Assembly: GCA_964370815.1 (NCBI GenBank)
Contig: CAYJKQ010000014.1
Coordinates: forward strand, 1 to 64,000
Direction: 5' to 3'
Source: UBA12087 sp964370815
GTDB lineage: Bacteria; Chloroflexota; Anaerolineae; Anaerolineales; Villigracilaceae
DNA: 64,000 nt
Below, piece after piece: positions 40,840 to 50,504 of the stretch. Positions within the stretch are counted from its first letter, which is position 1; every line of letters starts with the position of its first letter. The notes beneath the pieces were generated by a model that searched no databases, had not been told where the DNA came from, and was given only the letters and a program-made list of their open reading frames with translations. The translations under genes and the position numbers were made by a program.

Positions 40840-43059
40840 TTATGGGACAGGCGTTTCTGTCACATCGGGAGTGGGTGTGCGTGTGATGCCAACGGAAGAT
40901 TCCCACCAGTAAACACTCTGGGGTCTGTCGTAGAAATAGCTTTCCACAACCCGCCGGAAAATTGGAGCTGCATAAACAGAACCTTCACCACCATTTTCAA
41001 CGAATACAATAATGGCAATGTCCGGTTTGTCTTCCCGGTCAGCCATCGTATATCCGCCAAACCAGGCATGTGGATCTGAAAAACCAGTTTCAGATGTACT
41101 GGTCTTGCCTGCCACCGGAATATTTAAACCTGAAAAGCGGGCATAAGCGGTGCCGCGCGGGTTTTTAACCACACTGATCATGGCGTCCTGAATGACCTTC
41201 AGATTCTCTGCAGAAACCGGTAGACTGCCGATCTTTTCCGGGGCGAATGACAGGATCGCCGTACCGTTAACGTTCTCCACTTTTTCAAAGACCTGCGGAC
41301 GGTAAAGATTTCCGCCATTGCCCAGGGCTGCCAGAAAAGAAGCAACCTGCAAAGGGGTGACCTGTAAATTTCCCTGGCCAATCGCCAGGCTGGTGGCTTC
41401 AACGCCATCCCCCGGAACAGGTACGGCTCCGATCGATTCCTCGATCTGCTGGATACCAGTTGCTGCACCCAGACCAAATTCCTTGGCCATGTCCGAAATT
41501 GAGGTTCCCAGCCCATTGTTAAAAAGTGTCAATCCGATGTGGAAGAACCAGGGGTCACACGAACGCATCAGTCCTTCCGGGAGGGTTAACATTCCGCTTG
41601 GCTTAACCCTGCAAGTAGTGACTTCCGGGTCTGCGGCTTTCTCTTCCTGACATTTTTCCCAGGTCCAATCGTGCAGAATGTGCGAGGCACCCAGTTCAGT
41701 GAAGTCATACTGGCAATCGTAAACACTATCCGGGGTGAAAGCTCCGGTTTCCAGCGCAGCCGCCATCGTGATGATCTTGAAGATCGAACCCAATGCATAG
41801 GTTCCCTGGGCGGCGCGATTAATGAGGGGCTGATTGAAATTATTGAACAGATCGGTAATGCCCGTGGTGTTATTGTAGTTCTCGGGTTCAAACACATTCG
41901 GGTCGAAGCCGGGCGTGGAGGCCATTGCCAGTACGCGGCCGGTATCGCGCTCCAGGACCACAATGGCTCCATTGAAGGCTCCCAATGCCTCCTGGACATT
42001 CTTTTGAAAGTCCCGATCAATGGTCAGATAGATGGATTGAGCAGGCTGCGGGTCGACCTTGGCCAGGTTTGAGAGAATGGTTCCATCGGGTGCAACCACA
42101 TACAGTGAGGCACCGCGTTTTCCACCCAGGTATTCTTCGCCTGATTTTTCCACGCCGGAAGTGCCGACTTTCTCCGAACCGCTGTAACCCAGCCGCCGGT
42201 AGGCATCCAAGGTGTCGGGGGAAATGTACTGGGTGTATCCGACCACATGCGGAGCAATGCCACCGTCAAAATAATAGCGGGCAGAGTAATCAAACCACCA
42301 CAAGCCGGGATAATTTGACAGAGCACGTTGATTAAACCTTAGCGCGGTGGTTTCTCCAACCGGTATGTAGGCAGGGTTTTCCGGATAATTTTCATATTGG
42401 GCAGCGATCGTGCCGGCTTTTACACCGGTAAGTTGTTCCAATTCATAAAACAATAAGCCGGATTGCTCCGGGTTGATATCGATCGGTACGATACCCAGGG
42501 AGATGGCATCCGCCTGGGTTACAACTGCGTCCCCGTTACTATCCAGGATATCACCACGCGCCGGGATGCGATAATCCGCCTTAAGTGTATTGCCACCCTG
42601 CAATTCAGGCAGAATGAGACCATCATCCCATAGCACATGCCATTCGCTGTTCTCAAGACTGAGCTGAGCCAGCGGTTCACGCTGGACGTCTCCCAGCAAA
42701 CTGCTGTGATAGGTGATGTGGTAAGCCACCTGGGCGGTGCGCGGGTTGGTAAGTACGGAGGTTATCTCGTATTCGATCGAAGCTGTATTCATGGCATTGA
42801 GCGCGTTTTTGATGCGACTGGAGAAATCCTCCAGCGGGATGGTATCGCGGCTAGCCTGTGTCAGCATGCTGTACATGGATGTGAAATCTTCCACCATCCA
42901 GGCATCCAAAAAGACCTGCATGGTACTTTCCACATTAGGCGCCGGGGTGACTTCCACCTGGGGAGGCAGGGGGGTGTTCTCGTCGCCTCCATTCTGGGGT
43001 GAACACGCCACCAACAGCGCCAGGATCACGACAAGATTTAACCAGTATTGTTTTTTCAT
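40840..43059 (-). CDS. Penicillin-binding lipoprotein with MecA-N domain (class B PBP)
   Basis: 739 residues. Lipobox LLVAC (Cys19), an NTF2-like MecA N-terminal domain (about residues 45-155), a PBP dimerisation domain (about 170-340), then the transpeptidase: SIFK with Ser425 (STxK is usual), SCD in MRSCDPWFFHIG, and KTS at residues 652-654. It should cross-link peptidoglycan outside the membrane. A lipid anchor instead of the usual membrane helix is uncommon for class B PBPs. Its start overlaps maf by 4 bp. MecA-like N-terminal domains occur in many Gram-positive PBPs, so resistance is not implied. Confidence 0.9.
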   Translation of the reverse strand: MKKQYWLNLVVILALLVACSPQNGGDENTPLPPQVEVTPAPNVESTMQVFLDAWMVEDFTSMYSMLTQASRDTIPLEDFSSRIKNALNAMNTASIEYEITSVLTNPRTAQVAYHITYHSSLLGDVQREPLAQLSLENSEWHVLWDDGLILPELQGGNTLKADYRIPARGDILDSNGDAVVTQADAISLGIVPIDINPEQSGLLFYELEQLTGVKAGTIAAQYENYPENPAYIPVGETTALRFNQRALSNYPGLWWFDYSARYYFDGGIAPHVVGYTQYISPDTLDAYRRLGYSGSEKVGTSGVEKSGEEYLGGKRGASLYVVAPDGTILSNLAKVDPQPAQSIYLTIDRDFQKNVQEALGAFNGAIVVLERDTGRVLAMASTPGFDPNVFEPENYNNTTGITDLFNNFNQPLINRAAQGTYALGSIFKIITMAAALETGAFTPDSVYDCQYDFTELGASHILHDWTWEKCQEEKAADPEVTTCRVKPSGMLTLPEGLMRSCDPWFFHIGLTLFNNGLGTSISDMAKEFGLGAATGIQQIEESIGAVPVPGDGVEATSLAIGQGNLQVTPLQVASFLAALGNGGNLYRPQVFEKVENVNGTAILSFAPEKIGSLPVSAENLKVIQDAMISVVKNPRGTAYARFSGLNIPVAGKTSTSETGFSDPHAWFGGYTMADREDKPDIAIIVFVENGGEGSVYAAPIFRRVVESYFYDRPQSVYWWESSVGITRTPTPDVTETPVP

Positions 43060-43766
43060 TCAGTACCTTTCAAAATTTCCTTCGTGGAAACAGGTTCATC
43101 ATAAGATCGTTCTGCTAATATCTTCGACCAGACAGGGCAATCATAGTTCAGGGCAGACTGGCACTCAGCCGGGATATCCACTTGGGCTTCAAGACCCAAT
43201 TTCTTGAGGCTGCGCGCCAGGTGACACAAGGGCAGACCCATCACACTGGCAAAACAACCTGAGATGTTTTCAACAGGATGAAAATTGGGGTGTTGAATGG
43301 CATAGGCGCCAGCTTTGTCAAGTGGATCACCGCTGGCAATGTAAGCCAGCATTTCTTCATCCGAGTAATCACGCATGGGTACATCCGTAATACACAAGTC
43401 ACTTACCAGATTATCTTCCTGAGAGCGGCAGACTGCCAGACCAGTGTAAACCTGGTGAGTATGTCCGCGTAATGCTCGCAGCATGGAAGCCGCCTGTATG
43501 GCATCGGCGGGTTTGCCAAGGATGGTATCCGCATCCACCACAGTTGTGTCTGCTGCCAGGATGATCCCAGGGCGCATGGACATGCGCGCCGCTGCGCGGG
43601 CCTTGCCTTCCGCCAGGCGCAGAACGTAATCGCCGGGGTGTTCAACAGGCAAAGAGTCTTCATTTATATCCGCGGGTTGAACTTCAAATTCCCAACCTGT
43701 CAACGCCAACAGTTGCTTGCGGCGTGGGGAATTGGAAGCCAGGATCAATTCAGGTTCAGACCACAT
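43056..43766 (-). CDS. maf: Maf-like nucleotide pyrophosphatase
   Basis: 236 residues. LILASNSPRRKQLLALTGW is the Maf N-terminal phosphate-binding signature; ADTTVVDADTILGKP and YASGDPLDKAGAYAIQ complete it. These enzymes hydrolyse dTTP/UTP or modified nucleotides to monophosphates, as house-cleaning. The C-terminus is about 35 residues longer than usual (SALNYDCPVWSKILAERSY), of unclear purpose. Confidence 0.88.
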   Translation of the reverse strand: MWSEPELILASNSPRRKQLLALTGWEFEVQPADINEDSLPVEHPGDYVLRLAEGKARAAARMSMRPGIILAADTTVVDADTILGKPADAIQAASMLRALRGHTHQVYTGLAVCRSQEDNLVSDLCITDVPMRDYSDEEMLAYIASGDPLDKAGAYAIQHPNFHPVENISGCFASVMGLPLCHLARSLKKLGLEAQVDIPAECQSALNYDCPVWSKILAERSYDEPVSTKEILKGTE

Positions 43767-44000
43767 GAGAAGATTCTAACACACCCTCCCGTATTTATTG
43801 CTGAAGGCATTATGAAAAATAACCTTGCTTGAGATAGATTCCCAATTGTTTTTCTTGTTTTTTTTAACAGGGACACAGCGACGCTGCACCCCTGCCGGAT
43901 GGGGAACCTTTTTTAGGAGTGAAAAATGAACCTCTGGCAGGTTCAGACAGGCCGTTGTACAATGGGTACACCCATATTAATAATATATTGGAGGTTCACC

Positions 44001-44579
44001 TTGGAAGAGCTTAAGCAACGTATATCGAAAGACGGTCGTAATCTCGGCAGGGGTATTCTCAAGGTGGACGGATTCATCAACCACCAGGTTGACCCGATCC
44101 TGATGGACGCCTGTGGGCGTGAGTTTGCACGCCGCTTCAAGGATGTGGGCGCCACCAAAGTTCTGACCGCTGAAATTTCCGGCATCGCCCCAGCCATAAC
44201 CACAGCCCTGCATTTGGGGTTGCCAGTGGTATATGCCCGCAAAAACAAACCGATCACCATGCCAGACCAGGTATTTTTGACCGTGGCACCCTCGCATACG
44301 AAGGGAGTCATGGTCGAGTTGATCGTATCCCCGGAGTACTTGCGGAGCGGAGAGCGTGTGCTGATCATTGATGACTTTTTAGCAAGCGGTTCCACCATCC
44401 AGGGACTGGTTCAGCTGGCACAAACTGCGGGTTCGACCGTTGTTGGGATTGGTGCCCTGATCGAAAAATCCTTTGAAGGCGGGCGGGACCTGCTGCAACC
44501 GCTGGGTGTTCCGATCGAATCGCTGGCTTGCATCAGCTCAATGGAAGGGGATCAGATTATATTTGGTGGCAGTGATTGA
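44001..44579 (+). CDS. xpt: Xanthine phosphoribosyltransferase
   Basis: 192 residues, the usual Xpt length. EELKQRISKDGRNLGRGIL start, VDGFINHQVDPILMD, VVYARKNKPITM, and PRPP loop VLIIDDFLASGSTIQG match the Bacillus Xpt pattern closely. It makes XMP from xanthine for salvage. Start is TTG with GGAGG 6 nt upstream; a longer frame beginning 75 bp earlier is not supported. The 234 bp between maf and xpt hold no purine-riboswitch signature that I can recognise. It heads a coupled xpt-HIT-guaA set: XMP made here is the substrate of GuaA. Confidence 0.9.
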   Translation: MEELKQRISKDGRNLGRGILKVDGFINHQVDPILMDACGREFARRFKDVGATKVLTAEISGIAPAITTALHLGLPVVYARKNKPITMPDQVFLTVAPSHTKGVMVELIVSPEYLRSGERVLIIDDFLASGSTIQGLVQLAQTAGSTVVGIGALIEKSFEGGRDLLQPLGVPIESLACISSMEGDQIIFGGSD

Positions 44580-44949
44580 AATTTTCTATAGGCTATCAAA
44601 GACACCTCCCGGAAGCGCTCTAGCAGCCTGGTTGTTCAGAACAATGAATTTTGCCCTGCCGCTCGAGCATCTGCATGAAACCGAGACACTGTTGGCTTTC
44701 CATCATCCAAAACCAACTTATCCTTTTCATGTGTTGCTGGTTCCCAAGAGAAAGGTGACCTCCCTGGAGACACTTTCAACCGAAGATAACCCTTTTCTGT
44801 CAGATGTTTTCACCACCGTCCAAATGCTGGTACACAGATTCAACCTGGAGAAGAATGGGTATCGTCTGATCGTAAACGGTGGCAAATATCAGGAATTTGG
44901 ATTAATTCATTTTCACTTAATATCTGATGAGATACCAGGGCTACATTGA
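44572..44949 (+). CDS. HIT-family protein with incomplete histidine triad
   Basis: About 125 residues. AFHHPKPTYPFHVLLVPKRKV and GYRLIVNGGKYQEFGLIHFHLISDE identify the HIT fold. In the HxHxH motif the first His is replaced (LIHFHL), while the middle, nucleophilic and last His remain. HIT proteins hydrolyse or transfer nucleotides on phosphoramidate-like substrates. The N-terminal 25 residues (EIFYRLSKTPPGSALAAW) are helical and precede the fold. Start taken as GTG overlapping the xpt stop; an ATG at 44644 would give a shorter protein. Confidence 0.75.
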   Translation: MIEIFYRLSKTPPGSALAAWLFRTMNFALPLEHLHETETLLAFHHPKPTYPFHVLLVPKRKVTSLETLSTEDNPFLSDVFTTVQMLVHRFNLEKNGYRLIVNGGKYQEFGLIHFHLISDEIPGLH

Positions 44950-44951
44950 CC

Positions 44952-46490
44952 ATGGATTCAATTGTAATTCTCGATTTCGGTTCACAATATGCACAGTTGA
45001 TCGCCCGGCGGGTACGCGAAACCCGGGTTTACTGTGAGCTTTTCCCGTGGGACACGGAAGCTGCCAAAGTACTCGCCATTCAACCCAGGGGATTCATCCT
45101 GTCCGGCGGACCAGCTTCAGTCTATGCAAAGTCTGCACCTTTCATTCAAGAGTATGTACTGAGCAGCGGTTTACCTATTTTGGGGATCTGCTATGGCATG
45201 CAAGCCCTGACCCAAGCTCTGGGCGGGCGAGTGGACCCTTCCAGCGAGCGTGAATATGGACCGGCCACGGTCACACCCCTGTCCGCCAGTCCACTGCTAC
45301 CCGGTCAGCCTTTCCCGGTCTGGATGTCTCACGGTGATCGGCTGACGCAGCTTGCGCCGGGATTCTCCAGCCTGGCCAGCTCCGACAACAGTCCGTATGC
45401 TGCCATCGGGGATACCTCCCGAAATTATTATGGTGTGCAGTTCCATCCCGAGGTGCGGCATACACCGGGTGGTGCAGAGATCCTGCGCAGCTTTGTGATG
45501 GACATCTGCCAGGCTAAACCGGATTGGACACCGGAATCCATTATTGAAGATAGTGTAAAACGTATCCGCACCCAGGTGGGGGATGAGCGCGTCCTGGCTG
45601 CTGTCAGTGGTGGAGTGGATTCATCCGTGGCAGCTGCACTGGTTCACCGCGCGGTCGGTGACCAGTTGGTAGCCATATTCGTAAACACAGGCTTGATGCG
45701 CAAGGGCGAACCCGAACAGGTCACCGCCACCCTGCAGAAGATTCTTGGCCCGGAACTGGTGACAGTGGAGGCTGGCAAGGAATTTATGGAGGCATTAGCC
45801 GGCATTATCGAACCGGAAGAGAAGCGGCATATTGTTGGCGAGAAGTTCATCCGAATTTTTGAGCAACAAGCTAAAAACCTTGGGCAGCCCGCCTTCCTGG
45901 TGCAAGGTACCATCTACCCGGATGTGGTTGAATCCTCAGCGCCCGACCGAAACAAAGCTGACCGCATCAAAACACATCACAATGTCGGTGGTCTGCCAAT
46001 TGATATGGAATTTAAATTGGTGGAACCTCTGCGCTACCTATTCAAAGATGAAGTACGGCAAGTTGGCGAAACGCTGGGTTTACCCGAAGAGATGGTCTGG
46101 CGCCAGCCCTTCCCGGGTCCGGGGTTGACGGTGCGCTGCCTGGGCGAAGTCACGCCCGAGCGGGTGGAACGTCTGCAGGCTGCCGATTCCATCCTGACCC
46201 AGGAATTGACTGAGGCTGGTCTGATCGGCAAAGGTGCAGAAACCTCACAGGCTTTTGTAGTGCTTCTGCCCGTGCGCTCGGTGGGAGTGATGGGGGATGT
46301 GCGCACTTACCAGGAAACAGCCGCCATTCGGGCAGTCATAACGGATGATTTTATGACCGCCGATTGGGTGCGCCTGCCGTATGATCTGCTTGGGCGGGTA
46401 GCCAACCGTATTGTAAATGAAGTTAATGGTATCAACCGGGTGGTATACGATATCACCAGTAAACCACCTGCTACGATCGAGTGGGAATAG
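44952..46490 (+). CDS. guaA: GMP synthase (glutamine-hydrolysing)
   Basis: 512 residues. The class I glutaminase domain opens with ILDFGSQYAQLIARRVRE, the catalytic Cys lies in GICYGMQAL and His/Glu in VQFHPEVRHT. The ATP pyrophosphatase domain has AVSGGVDSSVAAALVHRAVG, and the dimerisation domain ends NRVVYDITSKPPATIEWE. It converts XMP to GMP. A TTG two codons upstream overlaps the HIT stop and is an alternative start. It forms a purine salvage unit with xpt. Confidence 0.97.
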   Translation: MDSIVILDFGSQYAQLIARRVRETRVYCELFPWDTEAAKVLAIQPRGFILSGGPASVYAKSAPFIQEYVLSSGLPILGICYGMQALTQALGGRVDPSSEREYGPATVTPLSASPLLPGQPFPVWMSHGDRLTQLAPGFSSLASSDNSPYAAIGDTSRNYYGVQFHPEVRHTPGGAEILRSFVMDICQAKPDWTPESIIEDSVKRIRTQVGDERVLAAVSGGVDSSVAAALVHRAVGDQLVAIFVNTGLMRKGEPEQVTATLQKILGPELVTVEAGKEFMEALAGIIEPEEKRHIVGEKFIRIFEQQAKNLGQPAFLVQGTIYPDVVESSAPDRNKADRIKTHHNVGGLPIDMEFKLVEPLRYLFKDEVRQVGETLGLPEEMVWRQPFPGPGLTVRCLGEVTPERVERLQAADSILTQELTEAGLIGKGAETSQAFVVLLPVRSVGVMGDVRTYQETAAIRAVITDDFMTADWVRLPYDLLGRVANRIVNEVNGINRVVYDITSKPPATIEWE

Positions 46491-48349
46491 TGAACATAAG
46501 CACCTTTCGCATTTTTCAACGACTTTTTATTGTTTTATTTCTGCTCCTGCCGCAAGCTGCACAGGCACAGGATAATACGCAAGGCAACTTGTACAATTTG
46601 AAAACGGTTTCATTTCCGGTTTTCAAGGTTTCTGTGGATATTTATGATGCCTCCGGCAATCCAATCTCCGGTCTGACCAGATCTGATTTCAGTATTTTGG
46701 AAGATGGTCTCGAGCGTCCACTGGAGGCATTGGACATTATCGACCCGGGCTTGGAGTTTGTAGCTGCCATCAATCCTGGTTTTAGTTTTTCCATTCTGGA
46801 TGAGCAGGCCAGATCCCGATATGAAAAGGTTGCGGCAGAGCTGAAAACCTGGGCGGGAAAATTGCCCAGCTCAGGCAACAATGCTTACAGCCTGGTAACA
46901 GCCGGAGGATCAAGCGCCTTTCACGTCAGCGATCCAAAGTCCTGGTTGATCAGTCTGGAAGCCTACCAACCAGACTCAAAGAATCTGGTCCCTTCATTCG
47001 AAATCCTGTCGCAAGCCATCGACCTGGCTTCCACATCCATGCTGCAACCCGGCGCAAGGCGGGCGATATTATTTATCACCCAGATGGCGGGTATGGATGA
47101 CCTTTCAACTTTGCAAAGCCTGGCGTTGCGTGCCATCCAGCTGGATGTACATGTGTTTGTATGGGTGGTGGCACCAGCAGATTCGCCGCTTGCACCGGGT
47201 TATCAGGCACTAATCGACCTGGCGCAAGAGACAGGGGGAGAATTGTTTCTTTACTCAGGCAGCGAGGTGCTCCCAAACCTGGCGGATCACCTGGCTCCCT
47301 TGCGAAAAAGTTACCAATTAACCTATACAACCGGGTTGACCAGTTCCGGCGCTCACACACTTTCAGTTCAAGTCAACACCCCGGATGGGCAGATCGACCT
47401 GGCGCCGCTTGATTTTGAGATGGACATCCAGCCTCCCAACCCCATCCTGGTCTCGCCCCCCAACCAGATATTGAGGCAATACCCTGCGGGGAGTACCTAT
47501 GATGTCAAAAACCTGAATCCTGCAGTACAGAAACTGGAAATGATCATCGAGTATCCGGATGGCAAACCGCGCCCATTGGTCAGCACCAGCCTGGTAGTGG
47601 ATGGTCAGATCGTGGCGAAGAATACCTCTGAACCTTTTGATGAATTTACCTGGGATTTACGTGGATATACCAGCAGTGGCAGGCACGAGATCCAGGTGGC
47701 GGTTGCGGATATGTTTGGTCTGCAAAAAACCAGTATTTCCATCCCCATCACGGTGGATGTTGCCGAGCCACCAGGCTATTTGAGCCTATTCCTGGAGCGT
47801 TATTGGCAATGGCTGGTATTGGGTACAGCCATACTGGGAAGCCTGGGATTGGTTGGGTTGATAATAAACATCAGCCGGAAAAGGCGAGCCAGGAGGCAGC
47901 CAGACCAGGCAAAGTTAAAAATCGCTTCCATCCCAACAGAAGTGAAACAAACCTTCCTGCAAAAGCGTTCCAAGCTTAGTTCTGCCTACCTTGAACCCGT
48001 CCCGCAAATCAGCCAGATGCCGGGTGGTGGAATCCTACAACTCCCCGCCACAGAGATCCGTTTTGGGTCAGATGCCACAAAATCCGCTTATGTACTGGAA
48101 GATGCTTCGGTTGAGCCGTTGCATGCCATCATCCGTAATTCTGAGGATACTTTTACAATCCAGGACCAGGGCTCGATCGCTGGGACCTGGGTTAATTATG
48201 AGGTGCTCAGCGAAGAACAAAGTCGTCTCAAGCATGGGGATATCATCCATTTTGGGCAACTGGCTTATCGATTTCTTATGAGAACCCCCCCGGAACGCCC
48301 AAAGCCGCAAATAACTCCCGATAATTCCAGGGAAAGATCCACAGATTAA
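46490..48349 (+). CDS. Secreted VWA-like protein with membrane span and C-terminal FHA domain
   Basis: About 619 residues. Signal peptide ending QAAQAQ, then a domain (about 30-310) with VSVDIYDASGNPISGLTRSDFSI and RRAILFITQMAGMDDLS, resembling the VWA-containing TIGR03436-type proteins. A beta-rich part follows, then one membrane span (residues about 435-460), a basic linker and an FHA domain (EIRFGSDATKSAYVLEDAS, GTWVNYEVL, LKHGDIIHFGQLAYRF). An extracellular sensing part is thus linked to a phosphothreonine-binding module inside the cell. Start GTG overlaps the guaA stop (TAGTG). No kinase gene is nearby. Confidence 0.78.
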   Translation: MNISTFRIFQRLFIVLFLLLPQAAQAQDNTQGNLYNLKTVSFPVFKVSVDIYDASGNPISGLTRSDFSILEDGLERPLEALDIIDPGLEFVAAINPGFSFSILDEQARSRYEKVAAELKTWAGKLPSSGNNAYSLVTAGGSSAFHVSDPKSWLISLEAYQPDSKNLVPSFEILSQAIDLASTSMLQPGARRAILFITQMAGMDDLSTLQSLALRAIQLDVHVFVWVVAPADSPLAPGYQALIDLAQETGGELFLYSGSEVLPNLADHLAPLRKSYQLTYTTGLTSSGAHTLSVQVNTPDGQIDLAPLDFEMDIQPPNPILVSPPNQILRQYPAGSTYDVKNLNPAVQKLEMIIEYPDGKPRPLVSTSLVVDGQIVAKNTSEPFDEFTWDLRGYTSSGRHEIQVAVADMFGLQKTSISIPITVDVAEPPGYLSLFLERYWQWLVLGTAILGSLGLVGLIINISRKRRARRQPDQAKLKIASIPTEVKQTFLQKRSKLSSAYLEPVPQISQMPGGGILQLPATEIRFGSDATKSAYVLEDASVEPLHAIIRNSEDTFTIQDQGSIAGTWVNYEVLSEEQSRLKHGDIIHFGQLAYRFLMRTPPERPKPQITPDNSRERSTD

Positions 48350-48523
48350 CTGCCAGATCTACAGATGCTTTTGTGAAGTCAGAACGGATTCAGGTACACT
48401 CCCTGAGTGAAACCCACCCGGCTCGACAACGTATATATAAAACAGAGTTTTGATCCAACTTTATCAATCTCTTCTCTACAGGTGAAAAAAAGTTGGAAGA
48501 TCGTTGTTTAAAAGGAGAACCAA

Positions 48524-48748
48524 ATGACTGAGAAAAAACAAACCACACACTGGCTGCTGTGGCCTTTTGTGGCTTTATGGAGACTTGTAGCAGGTATCGT
48601 AGCCCTGACAGGACGCCTGGTGGCTGCCATATTGGGGCTTGTCCTGATGATCGTTGGCGTAATTGTCAGCCTGACCATTGTGGGAGCCATTGTGGGAATC
48701 CCCCTGATCATTTTCGGTTTCCTGCTCATCCTGCGCGGTTTGTTCTAG
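48524..48748 (+). CDS. 74-residue glycine-rich membrane protein
   Basis: Two hydrophobic segments: a first around WPFVALWRLVAGIVALTG and a second, long and beta-branched (IVGVIVSLTIVGAIVGIPLI), with no polar domain. AAAAGGAG 6 nt before the ATG is convincing. Function unknown. Confidence 0.68.
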   Translation: MTEKKQTTHWLLWPFVALWRLVAGIVALTGRLVAAILGLVLMIVGVIVSLTIVGAIVGIPLIIFGFLLILRGLF

Positions 48749-48805
48749 GTTTAGGGGTGGTGGGGATTGATATTAATAGGGTATTGATAAGCCCTAATAA
48801 TGCTA

Positions 48806-48833
48806 TTGACTATCGCTAATTAATCATTAGAAT
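48806..48833 (+). promoter_or_regulatory. Sigma-70-type promoter of the first Ig-like lipoprotein gene
   Basis: TTGACT and TAGAAT separated by 16 bp, about 80 bp before the ATG. Confidence 0.62.
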
Positions 48834-48915
48834 AGAGTATGAATTTGGGAACTCTTTTATATATTTAAGCGTCTACTAATCGCTGTCTGCAATAGATCAG
48901 GCAAAGGAGAATATT

Positions 48916-50436
48916 ATGCGTAACCAAAACAAGTTCCTCATCCCAATGCTCTTTACTTCTATTCTTTTGCTCGTCACGGCTTGTGGTCCCACCGGCACTC
49001 CAGACGCAGCTGCAACCTTCAATCCAATGGTCACAGCCGCGGCTCAAACCATGGAGGCGCTGCTTACGCAGGCTGCCAATCCGCCTGGAACCCAACCCAC
49101 GGCGACCCAAACCGAAGAACCCGGTCCACTACCAACATTAACCCTGGAGCCAACCTTAACGACTGCAGCAAGCTTAACTCCAACAGCAACAACCATCCCC
49201 CCCACCTCCATCCCACCTGCCACCACGCGCTGTGATTGGGTTTCGTTCATTGCTGATGTGAGTGTGCCGGATGGAACCAAATATACCCCGGGCACAATCT
49301 TTGTTAAAACCTGGCGCTTGAAGAATATTGGCACCTGCACCTGGTCATCATCCTACTCACTGGTATTCGTTAGTGGCGAACAGATGGGTGGAAAGGCGTC
49401 TATTGCTTTGCCAAGCAATGTAGCCCCCAATCAGACAATTGATCTCAGTGTCACCATGACCGCCCCGGCAACCGAAAAATCATACACTGGTTATTGGATG
49501 CTGAAGAATGCGTCCGGTACCTTGTTTGGTTTTGGTCCCACGGCCTCCAGCTCTTTCTGGGTCAATATCAAGGTTGTCGCACCGGTTGTGACGACCATTG
49601 CTTATGATTTTGTTGGCAACTACTGTGATGCTGCCTGGAAGAGTGCCGCGGGTGCGATAACTTGTAACACAACCAGTGGAGCAGGTGGTTTTGTTACAAA
49701 ATTGACCTCTCCCCGCCTGGAGACCAACACCGCTGGTGCCGAATCAGCGATATTAGCCCACCCCCAGGATGTCAATGATGGCTACATCATGGGTACTTAT
49801 CCAGCTTTCACTGTTCAAAGTGGAGATCACTTCCAGGCACTTCTTGGCTGCCAGTATGGATCCACATCCTGCCTGGTTCGTTTCCGCCTGGATTACCAGG
49901 TAGGCACCGATCCGGTCAAGAACCTGGGAATTTGGGATGAAAAACTCGACAGTAAATACACCACGGTGAATGTAGACCTAAGTTCACTGGCAGGCAAACA
50001 AGTGGTCTTCATACTCAAAGTCCTTACCCTTGGAAGCCCCCTCCAGGACGATGCCCTCTGGTATGCTGCACGCATTACACGCACCACACCAAAATCCAGC
50101 AGTTCCTGTTCACTGGTTTCACAAAAACCAGTTGATAACACAACCTTCAAAGCAGGTACTGATTTTGATACCACCTGGACCGTCAAGAACACCGGTACTT
50201 CTGACTGGCGCACTGACACTGTGGATTTTATGTACGTATCTGGAACCAAAATGCATAAACCCGCCTATGGTGATATTAGAGACCTGGCAAAGGATGTAGC
50301 CAAGAACGGAACCATCGCCCTGGTCGTAGATATGCTGGCACCTGCCACAAGCGGCACTTACTCTGAAACATGGGCTCTAAAAAGCGGCAGCACCACGCTC
50401 TGTACCATGTTTATAACCATCAAGGTGGTTCCTTAA
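48916..50436 (+). CDS. Lipoprotein with two NBR1-type Ig-like domains
   Basis: 506 residues. Lipobox LLVTAC, a long Thr/Pro-rich linker to about residue 105, then an Ig-like domain of the NBR1 type (GTIFVKTWRLKNIGTCTWSS, with the final APATEKSYTGYWML), a middle jelly-roll-like region of about 170 residues, and a second Ig-like domain (FDTTWTVKNTGTSDWRTD ... MLAPATSGTYSETWALKSG). Likely displayed on the cell surface for binding of sugar or protein. Own promoter upstream and terminator downstream. Confidence 0.83.
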   Translation: MRNQNKFLIPMLFTSILLLVTACGPTGTPDAAATFNPMVTAAAQTMEALLTQAANPPGTQPTATQTEEPGPLPTLTLEPTLTTAASLTPTATTIPPTSIPPATTRCDWVSFIADVSVPDGTKYTPGTIFVKTWRLKNIGTCTWSSSYSLVFVSGEQMGGKASIALPSNVAPNQTIDLSVTMTAPATEKSYTGYWMLKNASGTLFGFGPTASSSFWVNIKVVAPVVTTIAYDFVGNYCDAAWKSAAGAITCNTTSGAGGFVTKLTSPRLETNTAGAESAILAHPQDVNDGYIMGTYPAFTVQSGDHFQALLGCQYGSTSCLVRFRLDYQVGTDPVKNLGIWDEKLDSKYTTVNVDLSSLAGKQVVFILKVLTLGSPLQDDALWYAARITRTTPKSSSSCSLVSQKPVDNTTFKAGTDFDTTWTVKNTGTSDWRTDTVDFMYVSGTKMHKPAYGDIRDLAKDVAKNGTIALVVDMLAPATSGTYSETWALKSGSTTLCTMFITIKVVP

Positions 50437-50470
50437 AGATCTTTCAACGAACATAGATAACCAAGAGAAT

Positions 50471-50504
50471 GGGGTGTGTGCTTCAACTAAAAAGCACACA
50501 CCCC
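50471..50504 (+). terminator. Terminator after the first Ig-like lipoprotein gene
   Basis: Perfect 13-bp arms GGGGTGTGTGCTT and AAGCACACACCCC with an 8-nt loop, followed by TGATTTAATTATT, a weak U tract. Confidence 0.82.

Noticed and set aside
43767..44000. Purine riboswitch ahead of xpt
   Set aside because: The conserved loop sequences and three-way junction of the purine aptamer are not visible.
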